NCBI RefSeq assembly: GCF_000271305.1
Contig: NZ_AKGD01000003.1
Coordinates: 310,001 to 374,000 of the forward strand
DNA: 64,000 nt
Direction of reading: 5' to 3'
Source of the DNA: Hydrocarboniphaga effusa AP103
GTDB taxonomy: Bacteria > Pseudomonadota > Gammaproteobacteria > Nevskiales > Nevskiaceae
Positions within the stretch are counted from its first letter, which is position 1. Every line of letters starts with the position of its first letter. Both the position numbers and the translations under genes were made by a program. The notes below the pieces were generated by a model that did not search any database, was not told the origin of the DNA, and worked only from the letters and a program-made list of their open reading frames with translations. Below are positions 9,077 to 22,628 of this stretch, piece after piece.

Positions 9077-11440
9077 TTGAGCAGCTTTCATCGATCGTCT
9101 TGCCGGATCAGTGTCGCCATGGTGCTGGTCCTTTCCGCGGCGAGTTGCGGAAAGCCACAGGCACCGGAATCCGCCGCGCATGCGCCCGAGACGGAATCGG
9201 GCGGCATCAACGCCACGCCGAAGCAATTCCACGTCGAAGAAGCCACGATCGCGAGCATCCATGCGGCGATCCAGTCCGGCGAAACAACGTGCCAGCAGGT
9301 CGTGCAGGCCTATATCGATCGCGCACGCGCCTACAACGGCGTCTGCACCGCGCTCGTTACGGCCGATGGCGCGGACATTCCGGCCGCGACGGGCATGGTG
9401 CGCGCCGGCTCCGCGCTCAGGTTTCCGACGCACACGGTGAAGGCCTCGACCGTGCTGCCCGATCTCGACCAGTACAAGGGCCTGCCGCTCGATTACGGTC
9501 GCATGGAGCCGACGGTGTCCGACCCGAGCGTGATGGCGCAGATGGGCCTGCGCGTCGGCATTCCGAATGCCGGGCAGGTCAATGCGCTCGAGACCATCAA
9601 CATCCGTGGCGAGCGCTCGGTGACCTGCAAGGGCAAGTTCGACGCGCATCCGTCGACCGGTCCGCTGCCGGCTGGCGCGCCGGCGGCCTGCGAGGAATTC
9701 CGCAAGCAGCCCGACGCGCTCGAACGCGCGGCCGAACTCGATGCGCAGTACGGCAGCAAGCCCGATCTCGCCAGGCTGCCGATGTATTGCATCACCACCG
9801 CGGTCAAGGACGTCTACGACACGCGCGACATGCGCAGCACCGCGAACAACGACGTGAACTTCGCGATGGATGCGCCGCCGTTCGACTCGACGATCATCGC
9901 GAGGCTGCGCGCGAAAGGCGCGATCATCTACGCGAAGTCGCAGGCGCACGAATTCAATGGCGGGCCGGGCGACCCGGGCGGTGCTTCGAAGCCCAGGACC
10001 AACATGGTGAGCGGCGGCCAGGCCTTCGGCTCCTGGGGCGGGCAGTCCTGCAACCCTTACGACACCGAGCGCGTCACGCGCGGATCGTCGGGCGGATCGG
10101 GCGCGGCGGTCGGTGCGAATCTGGTGACGGTGGGCATCTGCGAGCAATCCGGCATGTCCTGCCAGGGCCCGGCTTCGCGCAACGGCGTCACCACGCTGCT
10201 GACGACCAAGGGCCTGCTGCCCGACAACGGCGGCATCGGCTATCAGTGGTTCAACGATCGCGCGGGCATTCACGCGCGCACGCTCGCCGATGCGGTGCTC
10301 GTGCTCGACGCGGCGAGGGACGACGCGCAGGGCTATTACGACACACGCGATCCGTTCACCGCGCTGCCGAAGGCGCTGATACCCGAGCAGCCGTATGCGA
10401 AATCGGTGATCGACGACGCGGGCCTCGGGCGCGAAGCCAAGCCGCTCAAAGGCCTGCGCATCGCGATCCTGCGCGAGCACATGGTCAGGAAGACCGCGAA
10501 CCACGAGGCGATCTCCGAGCAGATCGATCGCGAGATCAAGACCGTGCTGCGCGATCGGCTCGGCGCGGAGCTGGTCGAGACGGTGACGCCGGATTATCCC
10601 GACGATGCGGAGATCGACAATCTGCGCTACGGCTTCTCGGACGCGCTGTCGGAGATCCTGCCGCGGCTGATGCCCGAGATCTTCTCGCGACGCGACGCCA
10701 AGGGCGCGCTGGTGTTCGCGGTTCCGGGCTGGGATGTCACTTCCTACGATTACCTGCTCAAGCTGAGCCGCCGCGAGGCGCCGCTGACCAGGGCGGTGAA
10801 CATCGTCAACTTCGCGAACTTCGGTGCCGAGCCCTGCCATTCCGCCCTGTGCGCCGACCTCGCGTTCGACGTCGACCGCTATCTGGCCGAGCGCGGCGAT
10901 GCGCGCATCAAGGACTGGGCCGCATGGACCGCCAACGCCAAGTTCCGCGAGGACGAATCCCGCGCCGGTGCCGAGAACTGGGTGAACTTCAAGGGTCATT
11001 TCGCCGACGGCAAGAGCGACCGCCTCGCGCGCAGCTACATCGCGCGCCTGGCGCTCGAACGCGTCATGCGCGAGAACCACATCGACGCCTTCGTGCATCC
11101 CGAAAACACCGTGCCGACGCCGAAGATCCTCGGACCGAACGTCGGTGCGATCAGCCTCGACGGCATCACGCCGTTCTTCCAGGTGCCACGCATCGCGGTT
11201 CCGGCCGGCGCGACCGAAGTCGTCGTCGAGCCGCAGTACGCGCTCGACGACGATGCGCGCGATTACATCTCGGTGCTCAAGCCCGGCACGCCGCGCTCGA
11301 GACTGCCGCATCCGATGCCGATCTCGATCACCTTCTTCGCCGGCCAGGGCGCCGAGCCGGTGCTGATCAGGATCGGCACGGCGTACGAATCGGCGACGCA
11401 TCATCGGTTCGCGCCGCCGGGGTTCGGGGCGGTGGACTGA
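9077..11440 (+). CDS. Large lipoprotein amidase-signature hydrolase (amidase 6)
   Basis: 787 residues, the largest amidase here. A TTG start is preferred because AGGGAG precedes it and the product then has a clean lipoprotein leader (hydrophobic residues 12-22, lipobox SAASCGK, Cys24). An ATG at 9119 would leave almost no n-region. Like amidase 5 it has GETTCQQVVQAYIDRARAYNG, a 130-residue insertion with cysteines (Cys184, Cys205), Lys244 (TAVKDVYD), cis-Ser337 (RGSSGGSG) and nucleophile Ser361 (EQSGMSCQGP). The two are clear tandem duplicates with diverged ends, one secreted and one lipid-anchored. The substrate is unknown. Confidence 0.87.
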   Translation: MSSFHRSSCRISVAMVLVLSAASCGKPQAPESAAHAPETESGGINATPKQFHVEEATIASIHAAIQSGETTCQQVVQAYIDRARAYNGVCTALVTADGADIPAATGMVRAGSALRFPTHTVKASTVLPDLDQYKGLPLDYGRMEPTVSDPSVMAQMGLRVGIPNAGQVNALETINIRGERSVTCKGKFDAHPSTGPLPAGAPAACEEFRKQPDALERAAELDAQYGSKPDLARLPMYCITTAVKDVYDTRDMRSTANNDVNFAMDAPPFDSTIIARLRAKGAIIYAKSQAHEFNGGPGDPGGASKPRTNMVSGGQAFGSWGGQSCNPYDTERVTRGSSGGSGAAVGANLVTVGICEQSGMSCQGPASRNGVTTLLTTKGLLPDNGGIGYQWFNDRAGIHARTLADAVLVLDAARDDAQGYYDTRDPFTALPKALIPEQPYAKSVIDDAGLGREAKPLKGLRIAILREHMVRKTANHEAISEQIDREIKTVLRDRLGAELVETVTPDYPDDAEIDNLRYGFSDALSEILPRLMPEIFSRRDAKGALVFAVPGWDVTSYDYLLKLSRREAPLTRAVNIVNFANFGAEPCHSALCADLAFDVDRYLAERGDARIKDWAAWTANAKFREDESRAGAENWVNFKGHFADGKSDRLARSYIARLALERVMRENHIDAFVHPENTVPTPKILGPNVGAISLDGITPFFQVPRIAVPAGATEVVVEPQYALDDDARDYISVLKPGTPRSRLPHPMPISITFFAGQGAEPVLIRIGTAYESATHHRFAPPGFGAVD

Positions 11441-11444
11441 CGGT

Positions 11445-11475
11445 GCCCGCTGCCTGCGGAAAGCAGGTGGCGGGC
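11445..11475 (+). terminator. Hairpin after amidase 6
   Basis: A 13-bp stem with two G-T wobbles (GCCCGCTGCCTGC with GCAGGTGGCGGGC) and a GGAAA loop begins 5 bases after the amidase 6 stop. There is no U-tract, so termination is only a possibility; transcript-end protection is equally likely. Confidence 0.35.
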
Positions 11476-11551
11476 GCGGGCAACGCTGATCCGGATCCAT
11501 GTTGTGCAGGCACCCCAGGAACGCCACGGAATTTGGGGTTCGCCGCGCCCT

Positions 11552-11935
11552 TCAGCCCAGGTGCTTGCGCAACCAGAGATAGCTCGCGAATGCAGCGGCA
11601 CACCAGAGCGCCACGATCACGGCAGCGGCGTAGTGGTTCGTCGGCCGGTTCGCGATTGTGGCGGCTTTGATGTCGGCATCGGCCAGGACTTGCGCCGGAA
11701 TCATGCGGACGGCCAGCCACAGGCCCAGCGGAACGAGCAGCAGATCGTCCAGGTATCCGAGCACGGGAATGAAATCCGGAATCAGGTCGATGGGGCTCAG
11801 CGCATAGGCCGCGACCACCAGCGCCACCAGCTTGGCTGCGAACGGCGTTCTTGGGTCGCGCGCGGCGAGGTAGACCGCAATCACTCGCTGCTTGAGCGCA
11901 GTGGCCCAGCGCCGGAGCCTGGAGATCGCGCTCAT
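11552..11935 (-). CDS. DUF1232 (YkvA-like) small membrane protein
   Basis: 127 residues. The central sequence [20 protein letters not shown] is the hallmark of the DUF1232 family, and hydrophobic stretches around residues 32-48 and 105-120 suggest membrane attachment. It lies 27 bases after the CDF transporter gene on the same strand and is probably co-transcribed with it. The function of DUF1232 proteins is not established; a link with metal handling here rests only on position. Confidence 0.85.
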   Translation of the reverse strand: MSAISRLRRWATALKQRVIAVYLAARDPRTPFAAKLVALVVAAYALSPIDLIPDFIPVLGYLDDLLLVPLGLWLAVRMIPAQVLADADIKAATIANRPTNHYAAAVIVALWCAAAFASYLWLRKHLG

Positions 11936-11962
11936 CGGATCGGCTGCCGGCGAGGACGAGGA

Positions 11963-12910
11963 CTAAGCATGGCGGTGGTCGCCGGGATCGCCATCGTGTC
12001 CGTGTCCATGTCCGTTTGCTGATAGCGAGCAGTTGTCCGCCGTTGCGCAGGGCTCGAATTCGCATTGCAGTGTCGTATGCGCGACATCGTGTTCGGAGCG
12101 CAGGCGCGCTTCCGTACGCCGCAGGAAGGCGTCCACCGGCGCGCCGGGCGCGAGTAGCACATGCGCGGCCAGGCTGACTTGCCCGCTTCCGAGCGCCCAG
12201 ACATGCAGATCGTGCACGTCGCGGGCGTCGGCGTCCGATCGAATCGAAGCTTCGATCCTGTCGATCTCGACGCCCTCGGGAACGCCTTCGAGCAGTACGT
12301 TGGCGCTCGCCTTGAGCAGGATGTACGTGCGCGGCAACACCCACACCGCTATCAGCACGGCGATCACGGGATCGACCCAGGTCCATCCGGTCAGGTGGAT
12401 CGCGGCGGCACCGACGATGACGCCGAGCGACCCGAGCATGTCGCTCCAGACCTCGAGATAGGCGCCCTTGACGTTGAGGCTTCTGGACCGGCCGCCACTG
12501 AGGATCCGCATCGCCGCGAGATTGACGATCAGGCCCAGGGTGGCGATTACGAGCATCGGAATCGACTGGACTTCGGGTGGCAACCGGAAGCGCTGCCAGG
12601 CTTCGTAGAAAATGTAGCCAGCGACCACGAACAGCATGCCGGCATTGAACGCCGCCGCGAGGATTTCGATCCGGCCATAGCCGAAGGTTCGCTGTCGATC
12701 GGCGGCCCGCTTGCCGATGCGGATCGCCAGCAGGGCGATCGCCAGGGCGAGGGTATCCGTGAACATGTGCGCGGCGTCGGAGAGCAGCGCCAGGCTGCCG
12801 GTCAGCCAGCCGCCGACCGCTTCGGCGATCATGTAGGTGCCCGTCAGGCCCAATGCGATCCACATCGAGCGTTCGTTGGCGCCGCGCCCGTGGTCGTGTC
12901 CTGCACTCAT
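11963..12910 (-). CDS. czcD: Cation diffusion facilitator, CzcD-like Zn/Co/Cd exporter
   Basis: 315-residue CDF-family transporter that moves divalent metal out of the cytoplasm in exchange for protons. Six hydrophobic segments occupy roughly residues 15-205. The metal-site motif HMFTD (His48, Asp52) is in TM2, and TM5 has EVWSD in place of the frequent HxxxD. A cytoplasmic C-terminal domain follows, and the protein ends in a His-rich tail (HGHGHDGD...HRHA) with another His cluster at the N-terminus. It lies 196 bases after czcA in the same direction and 27 bases before the DUF1232 gene. Confidence 0.9.
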   Translation of the reverse strand: MSAGHDHGRGANERSMWIALGLTGTYMIAEAVGGWLTGSLALLSDAAHMFTDTLALAIALLAIRIGKRAADRQRTFGYGRIEILAAAFNAGMLFVVAGYIFYEAWQRFRLPPEVQSIPMLVIATLGLIVNLAAMRILSGGRSRSLNVKGAYLEVWSDMLGSLGVIVGAAAIHLTGWTWVDPVIAVLIAVWVLPRTYILLKASANVLLEGVPEGVEIDRIEASIRSDADARDVHDLHVWALGSGQVSLAAHVLLAPGAPVDAFLRRTEARLRSEHDVAHTTLQCEFEPCATADNCSLSANGHGHGHDGDPGDHRHA

Positions 12911-13106
12911 CGTCTTCTCCTTCGGATCGAGGCCCGGCCGCCGGAACGCTCCTGCGCCCCTGCGAACCCGCGGTGGGCCGGCCTCGGCATCGACCAGCGC
13001 TCCCCCGCGAGCCGCTTCGCAACGTCCACCGGACGACCCCCTTCGAAAAATAGTCCAGATGGCGCGCCTGTACTAAGCCGCTTCGGGAATCGCCGCCGGA
13101 GCGCCG

Positions 13107-17281
<4,175 letters not shown>

Positions 17282-17294
17282 GGTGCGATGTCCT

Positions 17295-18551
17295 TCAGCG
17301 ACTCAGGCCGTTGCCGGTGAGTCGTTCGATTTCGATGAGGGTGAAGTGGTATTGCGCGGCCGCTTCGATCGCCTCGCGCTTGAGCTCCAGCAGTTCGCGC
17401 TGGGCATCCACCAATTCGAGATAGCTGTAGCGGCCGCGCTCATAGGCGTAGTCGGTGTGGGCGAGCGCCGACTCCATGCGCGGCAGGGCCTTCTCGCGAA
17501 TCAGCCCGACCTGCCGCTGTCGATCGAGCAGCTCGCGGTAGTAGCCGAACAGCTGGGTGCGCGCCTTGATCAGGGTGGCTTCGCGCTCCGCCGCCGCGCC
17601 CTCGCGTCGAGCTTCAGCCTCTGCGATCAAGCCCTGGTTGCGATCACCGACCGGCAGCGGCATCTGGAACGAGAACACCAGGCCCGTGTCGCGGGTCTGC
17701 TCGAGCCGACGTACGCCAGCCCCGATCTGCAAGCCCTGCCGACGGCCTGCGATGGCGAGCGCGATCTCGGCATCGCGCAGCCGGGCTTCCGACAGATAGC
17801 GAGCCAGATCCGGCGTCGCTTCGAGTGCGGCGAGCAGCTCGTCGTAGGAGCGCATCGTCGGCAGCCGGTAGAGATCGGCCGAAGCGGAGACGAAGTCCGG
17901 CTTGCTCGCCGCCCAGCTTGCGGCCAGCGCATAACGCGCGGTTTGCAGCTCGTGCTCGGCGTGGGCGTCGTCGTTCTGCGCACGCTGCAGGGCCACCGCA
18001 GCGCGGTCGCGTTCCGCCAAAGGCGACTTCGCGGCGGCGACCCGCTTTTCCACTGCGGCTGCGGTTTTCTCGGCGAGCTCCACCGCAAGGTGGGTGAGCT
18101 GATGCTGCTCCTGCTGCGAGGCCAGCGAGACGAAGCGGCGCGCGGTTTCGGCAATGGTGTCGAGCCGCCGGATGTCGCCTTCGGCTTGCAGGCCATCGCG
18201 TTCGCGCCGGGCGACGTCGATGCGCCGCTCGCGGAGCCCGCCGAGTTCGATCACCTGGCTCAGCATCAGCGTGAGCTCGGCGTATTGGCCGCCGCTGGCC
18301 AGCCCGGTGCCGAGCACGTTCTCGACTGTGCCGGAAAGCGTGGGGTTGGGACGCAGGCCCGACTGCGTGATACGACCGTCCTGCGCTTTCAGGGTATAGG
18401 CGTAGGCGGCCAGATCGGGGTTGGATTGCAGCGTGCGCGAAATTGCTTCGCGCAGCGTGATGACGGGCTCTTGGGCCCTGACCGAAGTCGAGGCGCCCAA
18501 GGCCAAAAGCGTCGCAGCAACCGGCAGGCTGCGACCCAGACGGGTGAACAT
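17295..18551 (-). CDS. czcC: Outer-membrane efflux channel (TolC-like)
   Basis: 418-residue TolC-family outer-membrane factor. It has a Sec signal of about 26 residues followed by VITLREAISRTLQSNPDLAA, the typical start of a CzcC mature chain, then long amphipathic helices in two repeats and a C-terminal LIEIERLTG segment. It is the first structural gene of the czcCBA operon, 52 bases after the small CzcI-like gene. Confidence 0.93.
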   Translation of the reverse strand: MFTRLGRSLPVAATLLALGASTSVRAQEPVITLREAISRTLQSNPDLAAYAYTLKAQDGRITQSGLRPNPTLSGTVENVLGTGLASGGQYAELTLMLSQVIELGGLRERRIDVARRERDGLQAEGDIRRLDTIAETARRFVSLASQQEQHQLTHLAVELAEKTAAAVEKRVAAAKSPLAERDRAAVALQRAQNDDAHAEHELQTARYALAASWAASKPDFVSASADLYRLPTMRSYDELLAALEATPDLARYLSEARLRDAEIALAIAGRRQGLQIGAGVRRLEQTRDTGLVFSFQMPLPVGDRNQGLIAEAEARREGAAAEREATLIKARTQLFGYYRELLDRQRQVGLIREKALPRMESALAHTDYAYERGRYSYLELVDAQRELLELKREAIEAAAQYHFTLIEIERLTGNGLSR

Positions 18552-18603
18552 GGAAATCTCCAGGACAGCATGAACGACCGCCCGAGACGGGGCGGAGCAG
18601 GGT

Positions 18604-18996
18604 TCAGGTCAGGGAGATCGACGGCGGGCCGCGCAAGGGCGGCGTGAAATAGGAAGGCCGAACCGCTGCCGTAGCGGGTGGGCCTTGCGGAACGATGCTG
18701 CTGAGCCAGCCGGCGGCAGCCGACAGGGTGAGTCGATCGGGACCGGGCAGTGCCACCGGGTCGAGGTCCGCGAACGACGGCGAGCTGGCGATGGACGCGA
18801 CCAGATCGACCTCGCGGTCATCGGCATGATCGCTATCGTGTGACTCGCCGAACAGGAGGCCCGCATCCGCGTAGTGCGGCTGCTCGTGCCCGCCCGGCTG
18901 CTGTTCGAGCCCTGCGCAAACATGGACGTGCACCCCCAGCAGCCTCGTGATGACGAGGCCCAGGCAGAACATCCAGGTGGCGAGCAGGCGGGACAT
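18604..18996 (-). CDS. Small exported His-rich protein upstream of czcC (CzcI-like by position)
   Basis: 130 residues. A signal peptide (about residues 1-25) is followed by HVHVCAGLE and an acidic/His stretch (ESHDSDHADDRE), which could bind metal in the periplasm. The C-terminus PPLRGPPSISLT resembles that of other small proteins encoded directly upstream of czcC in related bacteria; this is recollection, not a search result. It probably leads the czc operon and may serve in metal sensing or buffering as proposed for CzcI, but sequence identity with CzcI is not evident. Confidence 0.65.
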   Translation of the reverse strand: MSRLLATWMFCLGLVITRLLGVHVHVCAGLEQQPGGHEQPHYADAGLLFGESHDSDHADDREVDLVASIASSPSFADLDPVALPGPDRLTLSAAAGWLSSIVPQGPPATAAVRPSYFTPPLRGPPSISLT

Positions 18997-19264
18997 GCGA
19001 GCGACAGGGTAACAGGTCGAAGCGGCCGTTTAGCGAATCAGGGGTGCGTTGCCCCGAGTGCAGGTTTTTTGCGCGCGAATGATGGACCGCGCCTTTCTTG
19101 CGGCCAGCAAGGGGAGCGAAGGTCGGGGGCAGATGAAGTCGTGTGCTTGTGGCGACTCTGTGTGTGGGCTGCTTTGTGCCATGAGCGGTCGTTTAACGTT
19201 TGCGTCCAGACCGCAAGCCGTCGCGCTTGCAAAGCTGGCTAGGCGATGCCCATGGTCGATAGGC
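18997..19264. other. Gap without recognisable gene
   Basis: About 270 bases upstream of the czc operon. Only short frames without family resemblance are open on either strand. A GGGG/CCCC mini-hairpin followed by GGTTTTTT occurs near 19043-19070 on the plus strand, but no plus-strand gene precedes it. The promoter of the czc operon should lie here; no confident hexamers were found. Confidence 0.4.
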
Positions 19265-19429
19265 TTAGTTGGAGCCACTTATGCCGAGGCTATTAAGGGT
19301 CGCAGTGCTGAGCGTTCCGTCGACCTTGATGCCGTTGTCGGCCTGGTACGCTTTCAATGCGCTCTTTGTACTGGACCGGCCAGAGTTTCGTAGCCACTCA
19401 AGAGCCGTGTAGCGCGTATCGCCGTTCAT
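19265..19429 (-). pseudogene. C-terminal fragment with peptidoglycan-binding-like domain
   Basis: From the ATG at 19429 the frame encodes 54 residues ending SGSN. It contains ALKAYQADNGIKVDGTLSTA and TLNSLGI, which match the helix-turn pattern of PG_binding_1 domains (LxxYQxxNGLxVDGxxGxxTLxxLG). That domain normally forms a tail on a larger cell-wall protein. Here no upstream partner exists, because the frame runs into amidase 7 on the same strand. It looks like the remaining 3' end of a disrupted gene, though a tiny stand-alone protein cannot be excluded because GAGAGG precedes the ATG. Confidence 0.5.
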
Positions 19430-19476
19430 CCTCTCGCGCTGACAGACAGCGGTCCGTAACCAAGTCCCGGCTGTCG

Positions 19477-20991
19477 CTATATCCCCGGCATCCGCCATCC
19501 GCCCGTCTGCTTCTCGATATGCGCGAGCGCGGCGAGCACGATGTCGTCGCGCCAGGGTTGCGCGACGACATGGATGCCCAGCGGCAGGCCCGGCGAGTCC
19601 TTCGATGTTCCCGCGCGCACGACGCCGGCCGGCCAGCCGGTGGTGTTGTATTCGCTGGTCATGCCGCCGTAACCGGCGCCCCATTCGGGCGGCATCAGGT
19701 ACTCGCTAGTCACTTTCTGCGGTGCGCGCCAGGTCACCGGGCACAGGATCAGGTCGTATTGCTCGAACCAGGCGAGCTGCTCGCTCTTGATCGCGTCCAT
19801 CTGTTCGCACAGGCGCGTGAACTCGCTGCTCGGCAGTTCGCTGCCCTTGATGTTCAAGCCCGGTGAAGGCTGCGTGGTGCCGTGCTTGCGCATGAGGCGG
19901 CGCATGAACTCGCGGCCGTCGGCGCCCGAGAACGCGGCGCGCGCATCGGCGAGTTCCTTGAAGCGTGGAGGCCGATCCTGCCTGGCCTTGCAGCCGAGCT
20001 TGGTGAAATAGCCGACGCAGCGTTCGATCATCGCTTGCACTTCGCGGCTCACGCGGATGCTGCCGTTGTCGATGTACCAGGCGATGCGCAGCTTGCTCAG
20101 ATCCACTTGCGCCGGATCGCCGAGCGGGACCGGGGCCATCGCGGCGTCGGAATCATCCGGGCCCATGATGATCGGCAGGATCAGCGACAGATCGGCGACG
20201 CGTCGTGCGAGCGGGCCGATCTCCTGAAAGTTATCGAAAGGCCCGCCATAGCCGACGATATGCCCGGTGCGCGGCACGCGTCCGTAAGTGGGCTTGATGC
20301 CGGCGATGCCGTTGGCGAACGCGGGGCCGCGAATGCTGCCGCCGTAGTCCGAGCCGATGTCGAAGTACGCCCCCGCGGCCGCGACGATGGCGCCCGCACC
20401 GCCCGACGATCCCGAGCACAGATAGCCTTCGCCGTAAGGGTTGTAGGTCTGCCCGTGCAGCAGGTTGTAGGTTTCGCGTGCACCGCCGCCGAGCGTGAAT
20501 TCCGGCGTGTTGGTCTTGCCGAGCAGAATCGCGCCGGCGGCGCGCACGCGGGCGATCGCGGTGGCATCGCGCCCGGGCACGAAATCCTTGCGGCCGAGCG
20601 TGCCGCCCGTGGAGACCACGCCGGCCGTGTCGAACGAATCCTTGGCCGTGAACGGCACGCCGTGCAGCGGCCCGAGCAGCCTGCCTTGCGCGAGCAGGGC
20701 ATCGGCCTGACCGGCTTCGGCGTAAGCGCGGGCACGGCATTGGGCGACCACCGCGTTGATGCGCGGGTTCACCGCATCGATGCGCGCATAGCAGGCATCG
20801 ACGACTTCGCGTGCGCTGACTTTGCGCGCGCGAATCATCGCGGCGATTTCGCTGGCCGAATATTCGATCAGCGCGTGGGGCGCAATCGGCTCCGCGCTCG
20901 CAGGCGCGATGCTTCCGAGCGCGCCGATGCTCGCCGCAGCAATGCCGGCGCCGAGCAGGTCGCGACGTTTCATCGGTAACGGCGAGCGCAT
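19477..20991 (-). CDS. Tat-exported amidase-signature hydrolase (amidase 7)
   Basis: 504 residues from the ATG at 20991; the ATG at 20973 (MKRRDLLGAG) is an alternative and neither has a good ribosome site. The Tat leader is MKRRDLLGAG through APASA. Catalytic residues are Lys117 (TAKDSFDT), cis-Ser195 (SGSSGG) and Ser219 (GSDYGGSIR). It is closest to amidase 9: both have the GGGAR..YNL..GQTYN region and GRVPRTGHIVGYGG, and they end GGWRMPGI and GGYHAPTL. It starts 10 bases after the amidase 8 stop, so amidases 9, 8 and 7 form one operon read leftwards. Confidence 0.9.
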   Translation of the reverse strand: MRSPLPMKRRDLLGAGIAAASIGALGSIAPASAEPIAPHALIEYSASEIAAMIRARKVSAREVVDACYARIDAVNPRINAVVAQCRARAYAEAGQADALLAQGRLLGPLHGVPFTAKDSFDTAGVVSTGGTLGRKDFVPGRDATAIARVRAAGAILLGKTNTPEFTLGGGARETYNLLHGQTYNPYGEGYLCSGSSGGAGAIVAAAGAYFDIGSDYGGSIRGPAFANGIAGIKPTYGRVPRTGHIVGYGGPFDNFQEIGPLARRVADLSLILPIIMGPDDSDAAMAPVPLGDPAQVDLSKLRIAWYIDNGSIRVSREVQAMIERCVGYFTKLGCKARQDRPPRFKELADARAAFSGADGREFMRRLMRKHGTTQPSPGLNIKGSELPSSEFTRLCEQMDAIKSEQLAWFEQYDLILCPVTWRAPQKVTSEYLMPPEWGAGYGGMTSEYNTTGWPAGVVRAGTSKDSPGLPLGIHVVAQPWRDDIVLAALAHIEKQTGGWRMPGI

Positions 20992-21001
20992 GGCGGCGCG
21001 C

Positions 21002-22588
21002 TCAGATCGGCGGCTTCTTCCAGCCGCCGCTGCGGCTTTCGAGATAGCTCGCGACGGCCAGGCAGATGTCCTCGCGCCACGGCGCCGCGACCACCTGCAG
21101 GCCGATCGGCAACTTGCCGTCGGCCGACGATCCGCAGCGCACCACCACCGATGGCCAGCCGCTCGAATTGAACACGCCGGTGTACGGCCAGCCGCCGTCC
21201 TTGCCCGCCGGCCAGGTCGGGCCTTCGGCATCGATCGGCTGCGCCACCTTGTTCGAAGTCGGGCAGATGAAGACGTCGTACTGCTTCATCCAGCCGAGCA
21301 TGCGCGACTTGGCTTCGTCGTGCTGCTCCCAGGCTTCGACCATCGCCGCGCTGCTGATCGGCTTGGCGTTGGCCATCGCCTCCTTGCGCGAAGGCGAGAA
21401 GTTCACCGTGCCCCATTTGTCCGCGAGCCGCTTGTAGAAGGCCCAGCCGTCGCCGTTGGTGAGCGTGTTGCGTGTCTCGCGCAGGGTTTCGAACTGCGCG
21501 AGCGGCGCATCTTCGGTGACCGATTGCGTTGCGCCTTCGAGCCACTTGGCGACCTGGCGCACAAGGTTCTTGGTGTCGTCGTCGGTGGCCCAGCGGCCGA
21601 TGCCGCCGTTGTCGGCGCAGAACGCGACCTTGAGTTTCTTGAGCTCGACCTTGGCCGGATCGGCCCACGGCACCGGTGCGCAGCTCGCGTCACGAAAATC
21701 CGGGCCCGAGATGATCGGCGTGATCAGCGTGAGGTCTTCGACGCGACGCGCCATTGGCCCGAGCTGCTGCCACAAATCGAAGATGCCGCCGTAGTCGACG
21801 ATATGGCCGGTGCGCGGCACGCGAACGCTGGTCGGCTTGATGCCGGCGATGCCGTTGTTGTGCGCGGGCCCACGAATGCTGCCGCCCCAATCCGAGCCGA
21901 TGTCGAAGGCCGAACCGCCCGCCGCGACGATCGCGCCGGCGCCGCCCGAAGAACCCGCCGTCGAGCGCGTCAGATCGTAGGGGTTGTGCGAAGAGCCGTA
22001 GAGCAGGTTGCTCGAGGTGCTGATGCCCGCGAGGCCGCCGAGCGTGAACTCCGGCGTATTGGTCTTGCCGAGCAGGATCGCGCCGGCCTTGCGCACGCGC
22101 GCGGCGACGGTCGCGTCTTTCTTCGGCACGTACTGCTGGCGGCCGTAGGTGGCGCCGGTGGAGATCACGCCTTCGGTGTCGATCGAATCCTTGAGCGTGA
22201 TCGGCACGCCGTGCAGCGCGCCTTTCCAGTCACCGCGCGCGGCGGCGGCGTCGAGCGCCTTGGCTTCGGCGCGTGCGCGGGCGTAGCAGTTCATGACCAC
22301 TGCGTTCATGAGGTCGTTCACCGCGAGCTGGCGCGCGATGTAGGCCTCCACCGCTTCGGATGCGGAGACCTTTTTCGCGCGGATCAGTCCGGCGAGCTTG
22401 GTCGCCGACATGTAAATGATCTCGTCGCTCGTGTCGGCCGATTGCGCGGGCGCCGACATCACCGCAGCGTTGGCTGCCGCGGCGAGCCCGAGCAACGTGC
22501 GCCGGCTCAGGCTTTCGCGGTTCTGCGGATTCGGAACCAGATGCTGGGAGACGAAATTCTGCGGGTGCTGCGGCGTGCCATCGTTCAT
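21002..22588 (-). CDS. Tat-exported amidase-signature hydrolase (amidase 8)
   Basis: 528 residues. The leader has SLSRRTLLGLAAAANA (from residue 27) and an AQSA cleavage region, which fits Tat export. Lys133 lies in TLKDSIDT, cis-Ser213 in AGSSGG and Ser237 in GSDWGGSIR. GRVPRTGHIVDYGG has changed to VRVPRTGHIVDYGG. The protein ends GGWKKPPI. It is the middle gene of the 9-8-7 operon, 40 bases after amidase 9. The Trp in the SDWGGS motif, where its relatives have Phe or Tyr, lies beside the nucleophile and may bear on specificity. Confidence 0.92.
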   Translation of the reverse strand: MNDGTPQHPQNFVSQHLVPNPQNRESLSRRTLLGLAAAANAAVMSAPAQSADTSDEIIYMSATKLAGLIRAKKVSASEAVEAYIARQLAVNDLMNAVVMNCYARARAEAKALDAAAARGDWKGALHGVPITLKDSIDTEGVISTGATYGRQQYVPKKDATVAARVRKAGAILLGKTNTPEFTLGGLAGISTSSNLLYGSSHNPYDLTRSTAGSSGGAGAIVAAGGSAFDIGSDWGGSIRGPAHNNGIAGIKPTSVRVPRTGHIVDYGGIFDLWQQLGPMARRVEDLTLITPIISGPDFRDASCAPVPWADPAKVELKKLKVAFCADNGGIGRWATDDDTKNLVRQVAKWLEGATQSVTEDAPLAQFETLRETRNTLTNGDGWAFYKRLADKWGTVNFSPSRKEAMANAKPISSAAMVEAWEQHDEAKSRMLGWMKQYDVFICPTSNKVAQPIDAEGPTWPAGKDGGWPYTGVFNSSGWPSVVVRCGSSADGKLPIGLQVVAAPWREDICLAVASYLESRSGGWKKPPI

Positions 22589-22628
22589 CGGATTGCTCGG
22601 TGCGTTGCGGCAGGAAAGAGGGAAGGGT

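Noticed and set aside
11367..13022. 551-codon minus-strand frame across the DUF1232 and CDF genes
   Set aside because: Out of frame with both recognisable genes and compositionally abnormal.
19030..19278. 82-codon minus-strand frame upstream of the czc operon
   Set aside because: No ribosome site or family resemblance; it overlaps the peptidoglycan-binding relic at its start.
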